A DNA stretch of 64,000 nucleotides from Ciona intestinalis (lineage: Eukaryota > Chordata > Ascidiacea > Phlebobranchia > Cionidae). A model generated the notes under the pieces. It did no database searches. It had not been told where the DNA came from and worked only from the letters and a program-made list of their open reading frames with translations. Made by a program: the position numbers and the translations under genes. Numbering within the stretch: position 1 is the first letter of the stretch; the number at the start of each line of letters is the position of its first letter. The stretch is from the NCBI RefSeq assembly GCF_000224145.3, contig NC_020167.2:239644-303643 (forward strand). Reading direction: 5' to 3'. Of this stretch, positions 37,221-48,800 are shown piece by piece.

Positions 37221-37448
37221 TATTATTGCATGAATTTATTGTTTTTCGAACGGTAATTGACATTGTTCTAACATTAATTAATAAATATTTTATCCTACAA
37301 AGGCATCAACTTGTAACAACTCAAAATTTTTGCTATACACTCTTTTTCGCACAAGCCACTTCTTATAAACTATCTCCAAGTACAATAACTGAATTTCAAA
37401 CTTATTTTTTATATATTGTCTTGGTATTATATCAGTATATTTTATTTA

Positions 37449-37815
37449 AATAACCCCTGAGGTAAAATTTATTGAATTAAATGCAAACCTTTCAAACGTC
37501 GGCTATAAAAACCTACAAAACTACAATGTGAGAGAAGATAGGACACCAAATTAAAATATATTTGCATAAGCAGTATTCTACAACTTGTAGTTAACCTACC
37601 GATATTAACCGGCTGTGCTAGTTTCTTGCTATGTAAACCAAACTTTATATATATAACTTAAAACGATATTTTTTGTTGTTTTTATTCCAAATTAAAGTTA
37701 TACATAATTGACTCCTGCCTATTTTCCCCATGTTTATATCTCCGTTTTTTTACAAAACTAAAACTAGTTTAAGTCTCATCGAACAAAGTGTCTCATCTTC
37801 CCCCAGTCTACTATA
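37449..37815. mobile_element. Long TIR/MITE-related unit, second copy with internal deletion
   Basis: Begins AATAACCCCTGAGGTAAAAT, shares CTACAAAACTACAA and CAACTTGTAGTTAACCTA with 36531-37220, and ends CATCTTCCCCCAGTCTACTA. About 300 bp of the interior is missing relative to the first copy. Confidence 0.7.
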
Positions 37816-37884
37816 TTTGTTTCAAATAAACGATGTTTATAGTTCCAAAAACAAAATTAGCATTCCGAAAACTACACTTTGTTA

Positions 37885-37915
37885 TAATGTCCCGAGTTCG
37901 ATTCTCGCCTCGGCT
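37885..37915 (+). pseudogene. 3' half of a tRNA-like sequence
   Basis: TCCCGAGTTCGATTCTCGCC followed by TCGGC reads as a T arm plus 3' acceptor strand, but no D or anticodon arm precedes it. Probably a tRNA fragment left by retroposition or deletion. Confidence 0.4.
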
Positions 37916-38003
37916 TAACAATTATTTTGAATTTACAAATAATTTCTATGGACTTTGATACATACAACTGTTTGCAACAACATGCAGAATGTTAGCGGCA
38001 CAG

Positions 38004-38165
38004 CGCCTAAAAACACGGGTCCCGATACAATTTGGCGCCTAAAAACACGGGTCCCCGATATTTGGTCTGATACATGGCGCCCTCTATAACATGGCGCCCT
38101 CTGTTATACATGGCGCCCTCTGTTATATAACATGGCGAGAGTGCGCCATGGTCTGATACCTCAAA
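38004..38165. repeat. Short tandem repeats around GGCGCC
   Basis: Two units of GCGCCTAAAAACACGGGTCC are followed by three or four units of ATGGCGCCCTCTGTTAT of about 20 bp, ending with an inverted copy (GCGCCATGG). Non-coding. Confidence 0.75.
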
Positions 38166-38299
38166 TGTTTTTTGAAGTGTTTATTTATCGAAATAACCAA
38201 AATATCTGCAACCGCGTAATGATTTTTTAACCTTAACTCAAAAACCATTGGAATTATCGGACCAAAACAAAACTTGTTTTATAAATACGTATGGTCATT

Positions 38300-38510
38300 G
38301 ACATTTATTGGACGGGGCCGCGCAGCGTTTCTGTTTCAAATAAACAAAATATCTTCATCCGCTTGCAACCCGTAGTTTTATTAGGGACCCCCTAAAAACT
38401 GCTGCGCGGCGTATGTGCCACGAATATGTGAGCCCTACGGCCCACACTTCATCGCGGAGACGGGCGGCCAGGCGTTGGAGTGGGTAGACATAGGGCTACG
38501 GTCTTGTTGA
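38300..38510. other. GC-rich patch, function unknown
   Basis: GGGGCCGCGCAGCGTTTCTG and AAAACTGCTGCGCGGCG form an imperfect inverted pair about 90 bp apart, followed by GC-rich non-coding sequence (GCGGAGACGGGCGGCC). It stands out from the AT-rich surroundings. Probably part of a mobile element. Confidence 0.4.
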
Positions 38511-39222
38511 CGATAATTTATAAATGTGTATCAAGAATCATGCGGCATTGCTGCAATATATACAAATGAAATACTGGTGTATAGTGTATTTCAATATCGC
38601 TATTGGCATAAAAAGGCTATTTTGTTTGCAACATAAAGGATAACTAAAAATGCTTGGTAGCAAATTGGGACGTTATAATAACAATGGCTACGAGTGTTCA
38701 GTGTATTGGATTTGACTGACGTGTACTACTAACTTATGGTGTACATTATAACATTTGCTACCTAATGCTATATTTAACTTCTACTTAATTTTAGTATAGT
38801 AATTTTAATGCAAGCTTACTGCACTAGGGTATGTATAGTAGTTAGAAGTACTGGAAAATTAAATTATACATACAATGTACACATTTGCATTCAAGGAGGA
38901 AACACTGTAGGGGTAGGCTACTAATTTGAACTTTGTTGTTATAATCAGTGCGCTTAATACCACTACATATAAATTTGGATAAATCACATCGGTAGATAAA
39001 ACTAAGTGAATACATTCCAATAAAGTAATGTTAGTTGACTGGCAACATATTGTGCCAATCTAACCAAAGAAACAAAACTCTGGATTTATACAAACATAAC
39101 AATATAACATACATTAATTTTATTTATCTCTTTAAATGCAGTAGCGCAGAATTAATTAATATACCAAAAGAATTACCAGAAAACAACAGTTGTTAAAAAC
39201 ATTATAAAGGCTTATTTATCAG

Positions 39223-39665
39223 GGTAACCCTTTAGCTGGTGGCCACCTGAAATTTTGGTTTCAAAATGTTCTATAGCCCTTACTGATACCTGCTGTCTAA
39301 TCAGCGTAATTCGTCTGATTGGCGTAAGGTTAACGATTTATTATGTCACAATCGCAGTCTGTTACGTCACAATAGTGGTATATTACATAAGGTACCGGAC
39401 GTTATAACCTTGTTTTTTCCCACTGTTTTAACGTAGGAATCAAACGTAACAATACGAATTCTATGACGTAATAATCCAACCTTGGTTTAATTCATAACGG
39501 CTGGTGGAAAATACGGTGACGCAGCACGGTTTCGCGCATTTTCAAAGTTAATTTTCGACACAAACGCCCATGTTTTTCTCAAAAAAATTATACAGGGAGT
39601 ACCAGTAAGACCTAAAGAACATTTTGAAACCAAAATTTCAGGTGGCCACCAGCTAAAAGATTACC
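39223..39665. mobile_element. MITE with intact TIRs and target duplication
   Basis: Left terminus GGTAACCCTTTAGCTGGTGG and right terminus CCACCAGCTAAAAGATTACC are inverted repeats extending about 45 bp (CACCTGAAATTTTGGTTTCA on both arms). The element is flanked on both sides by ATTTATCAG (39214-39222 and 39666-39674; one base is ambiguous, so 8-9 bp). No coding frame. An 8-bp duplication would suit the hAT superfamily. Confidence 0.85.
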
Positions 39666-39842
39666 ATTTATCAGTACGGGTGAATTCTGTTCAATAGTCT
39701 ACTTCAATGTGTATTATGGCTTTAACTTTTGCAAAATAGATGCTGTGTTAGATCCTCATTTATCTTGCTATGTTTTGAATGCCCAATACCTGCAGTGGAT
39801 TCAACGTATTCTGGAGTTGCAGTGTCGCACTTGAACTGTAGC

Positions 39843-42800
39843 ATGTGGGTTGGTCGACTGTGGATTTGTCATTTGCTCCTATTGGGACTTACGGATAGCA
39901 ACCATATTTTAGGTAAGCTGGGTTACTATTCTTTGCTATTAGTTACTACTTCAAAAGGTAAGCGTGGCCATCAGGAAATTGTACAGCTTATGATTGCTTC
40001 TTTTTTTACAAATGTAGACATTTTAACAGTATGTCGTGGGTGTGTTTTAACAACTGTTTTTTTTTGTCACAGTACCCTGTTTTTTTATTTAAAATACTTT
40101 TTAATATTTGCTACCGTAATCGAAAGGACACGGAAATTTCTTGTTATTATTGTTTGTTTGCATAAAAAAATAATGATAAATATTTAGACTCATCGCTTAT
40201 TATCTCCTGTTTATTTTTCCAGTGCTGTAGCATTGTGGTTAGCATACCTGCCTGTAACCCAGAGCAGTGGTTCCCAAAACGTTTAAAGGCGAGCCATTTA
40301 AAAGATCAGTCTGGTCAATTCTTGCAACCCAAGCAAATTGCCGGAAAAATACAAAAATGATTAAAGTTTTACTAATAATGGTTTAAAGGGCTAATATGTT
40401 TATAGAATATTATGATCGATTATCACATAAAGTAAATTAAAAAGTATTTTATAATTTAACGCCAAAAGGTTTAGTTTTACTTTCTTAAAAATCATCAAAA
40501 CAGTAAAGAAGACATTATGACTTCTGTGTTTAAGTAAAAAAGGTGGTTGGTTTTCTGTATGTAGTGACTTATTATGTGGTATAATGCTTAAACTTTTCTG
40601 GTTTGTGCAGATTAACATCTGGATTACCTGTGTTGTATGTTTTTGCTTATGGTTTTAATTTATTGACATGCAGTACCTATCAATTAAACAAAAAATAAAC
40701 TATTCACTCCACATTTGAAGCATGGAACAAAACTCTGCACACTTTTAGTGTGGAACTCCGCTAGCAGAAACATAATATATTTTGGTATGTATGGGAAGAT
40801 TAGTTTTGTTCGCATTAAAAGCAACAACCCATCTGAAGAGATTGCAGCACATAAATAACAGATTAACAGTAATTTAGAATTTTAGTTAAACGGGTTAACT
40901 AGATTAAAATAATGCATAAATGTACTTAAAGTCTATTGTTTGTTATATTTTTAGCTCTACCGATAATTAATTGCTGTAGTAACGTTATTAAACCTGGCAA
41001 ATACGAACACTCGGATCCCCGTTTAAGTTTCAATCTGATTGAAATGCGCACATACCGCTTGGCGGATGAAAACATTGTAAATATAAAGCAGTGCTGCTTC
41101 TGGAACATGGATAGGTTGTTTATTACCACCTGTTGCCCTGTTTAATAGGCAAACTACCTTTATTATACATCACGTGGCTGTGAGAATGGCAGGGCCAATT
41201 TTCAGTTGCGAATTCCCGCCGAAAAAAAATAGGTATGCGCCGCATGTATACAATGACAAATATGACGTCATGGTCATTGCACAGGTGCACTCCGCATACC
41301 CCAGATATTTAAAAAATCGCCGACCCTGGTATTGATATATATATTTATAATATATATATATAATAAATGATAAAGTAAAAAGAAAAAAAGTAAAAAAAGC
41401 AGTTTGTTATTTCACTATTGTAAATTAGATTTTTAAAAAAACAAGCGACACAAAAAATAAGCAGCTGACCTAACTTTGGGCCTCGCCCCTTTCGTAAGGA
41501 ACCAGTGACATAGATCATATTAGTTTAAGGCTTAATTTTCCTACCATGTTGCCTCAGTCAACAAGGTCAAGGACCTTGTCCATAAAGAATGCCGAACTAG
41601 CACCAAATTGGCTATTTGAAAATTGATATACATTGATTTGGTTGAAAGGCATTGGTAAAATGCTAACATGTATAATAGGTGTAATGTTGGTACATGTATA
41701 ATAGGCCATTTTTGATGACTAAAGACACTTCTATTTTAAGTGTCACCCTGGATTTTATAAAAAGAAATCACCCATGATTTTATAAAAAATAAAACTAAAA
41801 ACAATGCTTTTGACTAACTCTAACTTGTATATAGAACTTCATGATAGTTAATGATTAATATACTTGGGGTGACAGGTCATCCGTAAATTTCTTGCAATTC
41901 ATTTATCAGTAAACATTGCAGGCAATATGATAATGTTTGTTTAACAAGAAACCAATTTAACCTCTAGTGCATTTTAAAGTGTTCTTTGCAAATATACCTT
42001 AATATTTGAGTAAATGTTTTGTTCAACCAGTAAAACAGAATCAGTAAACTTTATTACACTGATGTTTTGTCTGTTTACTATTATGGTATGCCTGGTCACC
42101 TAAAAGGCAAAAAAATGTCTAATAGCTAATTATGTGAGTCTATTTTTTGAATAGCCGTTTAACCTTTGTATAATATGTACCGTATATTATGTATATATAT
42201 AAGTTGCCTTAAAGAAAGATAAAAACCCTTTCAAATAGGTCAATACCGAAATAACATGTATCAATTATTTATGCTTTGGTCTACAACCAACAATTGAACC
42301 AGTTTTTTTTTCAAATATTGGGTTGTGGATTGTTCGTTTTTGTTAAAGGGGTTGCATTCCCTAATTTTCATTCCAATAGAGACCAGGGTGTCTCTTTTTC
42401 TCTTTGCTATTATACTATGTTACACTTGGTTGAATATATTAATGAGGCATGGCCACCAATTTATAACTGGACCAGTTTTTCCTGTTGTAGGCCAAGTTGG
42501 GCAATGGAACATGAAGAATATTGTTCTAGTTAAAACCTTAAGTTAAAATTACACCTATTACAAAAAGTTTCATTTTTATTCATTTCTTTATTAATGGTAA
42601 AATTACACCTATTACAAAAAGCTTTATTCTACGTTTTTATGTTTATCGTTTTGTGTTTAAATTTTTCCATTATTTTTCTTAATGACCTTTGAAATATACA
42701 ATTTCTAAAAAATATCAAATGGTTTGCAGACAGTTTGGATTATACACCTTGTGCTACTATACTAACAGCAACTTGACTTTTGAAACAGGGGTGCTATCAA

Positions 42801-45800
42801 ATATGTTTGCACTTAAAGTTTAAGCATAGCACAGTTTTAAGGTGTCTATACAAACAAGCAGAGCAAAATATGTTGCATTCTCTTCATTAATCAATGAGGT
42901 TACCCAATGTGTAACTGTGTCCTGGCCAGAACACATCCCAGATATTGAATTTTCAATATTCAAAAATGCACAATGTCTTATCGCTTGTGTTGGGCGTTAC
43001 ATCTTTCATGGTATGTCACGTCCAAGCCTGTTCTGCTTCAATGAATAAGAATATGGATGCCTGATTACAATACGGCGGCAACTTTGGTTCATGCTTGGTT
43101 AAGTTAACCCATTCATTATAAATATTAGGCCAGGGTAAACCTTCCTACTGCTTTATAACTTGTTTACCTTTTCTCTTTTGTTCCAAACACTATTTGACGT
43201 TTATCAACGACTTTAAAATTTTGTTTAGTGCTATGTTTATCAACTATATCAGCTATGATATTCTATTCTATATTGGTGATGGTGAGGTACAAGTCCTTGT
43301 TTATAGGACTACATTGCATTAAGAACGAGTGGATGCACATGTGAGAAATACTAAACACTGAAAGGCATTGGTGTATTTTATGTATCACTATTCTTATAAA
43401 TATATATATATTTATATTACATTTCCAACCTTTTACTGTTCCTAGAAAGTAGAAACTTTCTTTCAACCAGTTTCACAAGTTTGCAGCAACCTTATGCTGC
43501 CTATTATAACCACTAATGTTGTGTGCTAAGCAAATTCAAATCGAAAACTTTATTCTCGGTTATTTTGCCCTAGGCGATGTACCAGCGTATTTTGTTTATT
43601 GAACATGGTGCCACTGCTATGGCACAATATATATGCATGGCTATTTTCCACAGTGGCACTATACATATACATCGGTATTTCGTATTTGACAAAAACGAAA
43701 ACAACACTTATTTTTGTGAAGGTAAAACCAAAGTAGATATTAACTACTCCTATATTTTGAATGTTTAATATCAAGCAATTGTTTACAATACAGACATTGT
43801 TTGATAGAAATATCTGCCTTCGATGGCTTTGTAGTTTTGATTAATCTTTCTTTTAAATTTGGTTTAACATGAACATTACTTATTAAACCCCCTTTGTTAG
43901 CTATGATCAGTAAATTTTGTTTGCTTAATGAATGCTTTAATAGAACACTATTAATGCGGTTAACTTTGTGATTACATTAGTATGTCTACTTAACAGTGTT
44001 TGTTTTATAGGGAGGTTAATTCTGACTTTTATGGCCCTTGCTATTCCTATGTACGAGTTAAGTTGTGTTTATCTAACTTAGCATTGTATGAATAGCAGCA
44101 TTGTAGTGTTGTATTTCTAACAAGGCCATCGTCCATGCATAGCAAACAGAACGTTTTAAACCATTTGTGTGCGTCTAGCATAAGCAAAGCAAACCATTTG
44201 TTAATGACAGACCCAACCGGTAGGATCTGGTTTTGTTTTTAACTGTATCATATTGCGTATGAATTATGCACGACTTCGTCCAACTAAAGTATGTTAGACC
44301 ACTCCCCGGTCGTAAATAAGATGCGCAAAGTGAGCATTGGTTAAACGCAATAGTAAAATGCCGTGGTTAAATCGCTCTCTTTACCTGCCCACAGCGGACA
44401 CGACATACTTTAAGGTTAACGGTTCAATGGCAAGGATACATAGTGAAATTAGGGACAATTCATTGTTTAGGAACAATTCGTGGTTATAAAAGGTCGTCGT
44501 GTAATATTAACTACATATTCCGTACTGTACTGTAGTCATGTAGTGTCCTAAAAACAATTTCTGTTTTTACTGCACTGAGGGTTCTGTTCACAGAAAATTG
44601 AAAATCGTAGTGTGACTGTAATTAATCAATATTATACTGGCATGGCCAGGAAGCGGTTTGTTATTCCATTGTGTGTGTTTGTTTCAAGAACAATTTGTAC
44701 GCTACCATTGAATTTTTTTTTTTTTGAATTTAAATTTCGGTTTTAAACTAGTATATTGTGCCGTGGTTAAACGTGTCCGTGAACTTGACTGTGAAAACGA
44801 TGTCTTTGTGTTTAGCGGCTTGAGCTGTAGAACCCTTAACCGCGCCAGGCCATTCCTCTTAAACATTGAGGCGCGCGAAAGCTGCACACGCCCTTTAGGA
44901 TCGCGCGGCACATACACCTAATACTACCGAGGACGAGTCTGGTTTCTCTCAAGTCACTACGACCGCAGTGTTATGCCGCATTTTTCCACCCGACCAGCCT
45001 CGCCTGTTTTAATACGGCGGGCGGTGAGGCGAGATTCTCTGGTCACTTCAGTTTTAGCGCCACGGTTTTTCTCTTTTAAACAAACGCGGTTAAACTTTTC
45101 TTGCTGATATGCGTGCACTTTATCGTGTTTGCGCGCGAGTTTACCTCTATTTTCTCTCTTTTGGCTCTTTGTCTCTCTTATTCTATTTTTTTCTCCACCG
45201 ATCAAGAAGAAAGCTCCTCTACCCATTATCCAAACATAATCGATCACTTTCAAGCGCTGTCACTGCTAGGTTGTCCCAATTTCTTCAATGTGTAAAGAGG
45301 ATATTAACATAAACCATCCGTTTTGTGTACATTGTATGTCACTCTTCGTCTTCCACATTGCCATAGTGGTGTCTGACCGCAAACATAATCGTTAATCTTT
45401 TTTAAAGCAAACTACTCCCATTGCAGGCCCTGTCTATAAAACACTTTTTTTCCAAATACATCTTAATTTGTTTTGAATAAATATAACTTAATATTAGTTA
45501 GATTTCCACTGTAATATAGATCACCACCAATGCTTTTATACATAGAACACTTACAGTATTAGCAATGGTTTTATTCTTGTGGTCAATGAGTCAGCCTAAC
45601 TAACTATTCTATCAGTATGTTAAGTTTAATAAATTTGCTTGAAAAATTATTTTTCATTTAATTGCAACAACTTAACATCCACTGTATAATACAAGTAATG
45701 AAGTTTACAACCGTTGTTTTTTTACAATATCTGTTTTTTTTTTTTTTGTCTTAATTATTTACCTTACCATAATCAAAGAGACAAATACAAGTTATTATTG

Positions 45801-48800
45801 TTATTATTATATCCTTTAGGTTTCTCTTTTATGCAAGTTTGTAGCAACATTGAACTGGCATTGCTAGTTTTACATTGAAAGTATTACTCTTTTAAATTAA
45901 CATTAGCAGTAGTACCTTAATATGTATTTTTTTGCCAATTAGCATTGCAAATAAACCATATATTTCTTGCAGGTTCTAAAGCAGACAAAGAACAAAGAAG
46001 TTCTACATGTCCAATTATCTGTCAAGCATGTGCAGCAGATCATTTAAAGGTGACCTGTGTAGCTTTGTACAGTTTTAACTCTTGGATGTTTAAGTTAATC
46101 TGACCTTCATAACTGTTTTTGAAAAAAATTAAATAAAATTTATGGTAGGTTAAACAGGCTAGGCTATACAAAATGATTAAAATAAAGTTTGTTGTCTGTT
46201 GATTCCTTTATCCACAAAACTAGTACAAGTTACATGGTTCTTGCAAAGTGTTATCCAGCCTTTTATAATCTGCACTAATACTGTTAACTAAAGATACCTT
46301 ACTAGTTATGCCTTTTCATTTTTTGGGTGGGGTTTTACAGTGAAGTTGGCCAGGGGTGACCCATTATTTTTGTTTTACATTTTGTTTGTTATCTCATCTG
46401 TCTGTAAAAGATTAAATTTGTCTAAATCAGAGTTGGCCCATTACCCAAAGAAGACTTATTTCTTATCATATCTCCTCAATGCACACAGGGTTATCTACAA
46501 GTAAAACTGCCTCATGACCAAATGAAAGGCTGCAGTGGTAGAGGGATGCTTGAGAAGCGTAAATCAACTGATACTGAATATGTGGAGAGACATATAATTC
46601 ATGTGAACAATAACCAATCTGAAACTGTAAGTATTTTCATCAATAATTCGATCATTTGATATCAATAAAAAAACTGTTGCAATAAGCCTAAGTATTTTAT
46701 TCAGTATTTTAACCATTTCAAATCTCTACAAAAATTGCTGCATAAAAGTATAGGTCAAGTTGATTTGTACTATTTTATTAGACTAATATTCTGTCCAGAC
46801 AAAAATAGGAAGGGCCCATTATCTTATATTAACAAGAACTTTTACTTGTCTATTTGATTACACTTGCAAAGTTTAAAGAATAGTTAAAACAAAAAGATAA
46901 GATATAGGTATAACAACAAAACAACTGTCATTGAAAATTTATACGAAATAGAAGATGTTTATTCTTCATATAGTATTTTAAACCGTACTATTTCTACTTA
47001 CAAGTATATTTAAATGTGTTGTCCATGGTTCTTAAACTGTTTCCATCAAATATTTTGTATCGAAAGGCGAAAGCCAAGGACTACATATTGATTTTTTTTG
47101 TTGTGCTTTCTGCACATTTGCCATCTACGTCTACGGTGTTTTTCTTTTAATTATGAACCCATTACAGCATGGGGTTTTCACTTAAGAAAAACATTTGTAG
47201 GTCTACCTTCTAAACCAATGTTTGGTCGTAATATTGGAATGTATTTTCTTTTGTATATGTGTAAGGTCCATAAGCATAACATTAGGGGTACCTAGGCAAT
47301 TTTTGAAACAGCGGTGACTTACATGCTATGTTTTGAAGCTTCACTTTTAAGCCTGAAACAGCTTTTAGTCTGCTGTTGCCTATACAAACTAGTAGAGCCA
47401 ACGTATACAGTATTGGAACCATTAATCAATGATGTACCCTTTGTTTGACAACTGTGAGTGTAACTGCATTTTAGCAATGTCACCTACATTTTGTGCAAAA
47501 TGGTGAGGTCCCAGCAAGGCACAATATAAGGCAAGGGATTAACGCCAGAGTTGGCCCGTTACTGTAACATTGCATATGCACATTCATTCTATTTTATACA
47601 GAAAAAGTCCTACAGCCTAGCACCTGCCATGCCCAAACATTGGATTTTTTAGGGCAGTCTTTGGCAGGTTACTTCCTAAAATGTAGAAGTGCAGCCTAGT
47701 ATATCTACATATCTTCTATTCTAGATATACCTCAGCTTTCATGAGATGGCCACTGCCTCCCTCTTACCTCCAAATTCTAGCAGCATTACTATTGAAAGAA
47801 AGTACAAATTCGCACTGATGTCAACAAAGCCCATAAGTTGGGTTATTCAGGGCCTGAAAAGCCTGGAACAATACCAGTTTTATGTAAGTGGAAATTTAAG
47901 TTCAGATTTGCAATTTGATGCATTATTATGCAACCATGTCACTTTTTGGTGAAATTATGTATTAGATAAGCTTTATTAAAAGCATTGTTCTTCATACTGG
48001 ATACAATTGTATGAAACAAATACACAGCTAGTATCATACCTCCCTGACTAAAACGTTTTTGTATTTTTATCAACAAAAGTTCAATCTAAATGAGTGCGAG
48101 TAAGATGCTATCTGACTCAAAATTTGTTGACCCTTTACCCAAAGAATATATAAACCTATGCACATTCTATTAAATTTGGATGAAGCATGCCATGGGGCAT
48201 GGGGTTTATGCCAAAGTTTACCCCTTTTTCCAACACTGTATATGCAAATTATAATTTATATGGGTGAGAATTAAGGTTATATGACATGGCACATCACATG
48301 GGCCTGAGATTTAAGTCACATTTTGCTTATAACCCCAGCATTGTTTATGCTGATTCTATTCTCTATGGGTAAAGTTCTACAGTAAGACATGCCATGGAAC
48401 CCAAAATTTAGGCCAGAACCGACCCATTACCCACACAAAATGCTGTTACAATCACTTTAAACCACCAAAGATTTAACTTTTTTTTTGTACTCCAGGTATC
48501 TGGCAAGCATTCTAGTATTGTATCTTATGACACCGGTGAAAATATTCCCAAATCCATGTTTGATCTGAACCCTAGTAGCAGTATATTGCAGTTATACTCT
48601 ACAATTACTGGTTGGGCTTTCCCACCAGACGTTTATGATGAAGATAAAGTTACATCTTTTACATCAGTTGAAAGAGCTAACTTCATTAAACTACAATTTG
48701 GTGATAATGTGAATCAAAGTAAGTGAATCAATATGTAGTACCAGTAGTTTTTCAATATCTTTTCATTATGGTATATGTCATTCATCATAGATGTAATCGT

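Noticed and set aside
37730..37918. Open frame over the second MITE-related unit and the tRNA-like fragment
   Set aside because: It is made of transposon terminus sequence, with no coding signal.
39729..39842. Upstream in-frame extension of betaglycan exon 1 (MQNRCCVRSSFILL)
   Set aside because: The later ATG at 39843 gives a standard signal peptide; the extension would place an extra segment before it. Not excluded, but less likely.
40955..41145. Open frame after an acceptor-like TTTTTAG (GKYEHSDPRLSFNLIEMRTY), a possible second exon of the betaglycan-like gene
   Set aside because: It enters in the right phase but has no good donor that would return to the phase of the exon at 45973, and it ends at a stop codon. 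The exon-1 to 45973 junction is in phase without it.
44957..45312. Overlapping open frames on both strands in the CpG-rich patch
   Set aside because: Frames on both strands at once reflect base composition; no domain or splice support.
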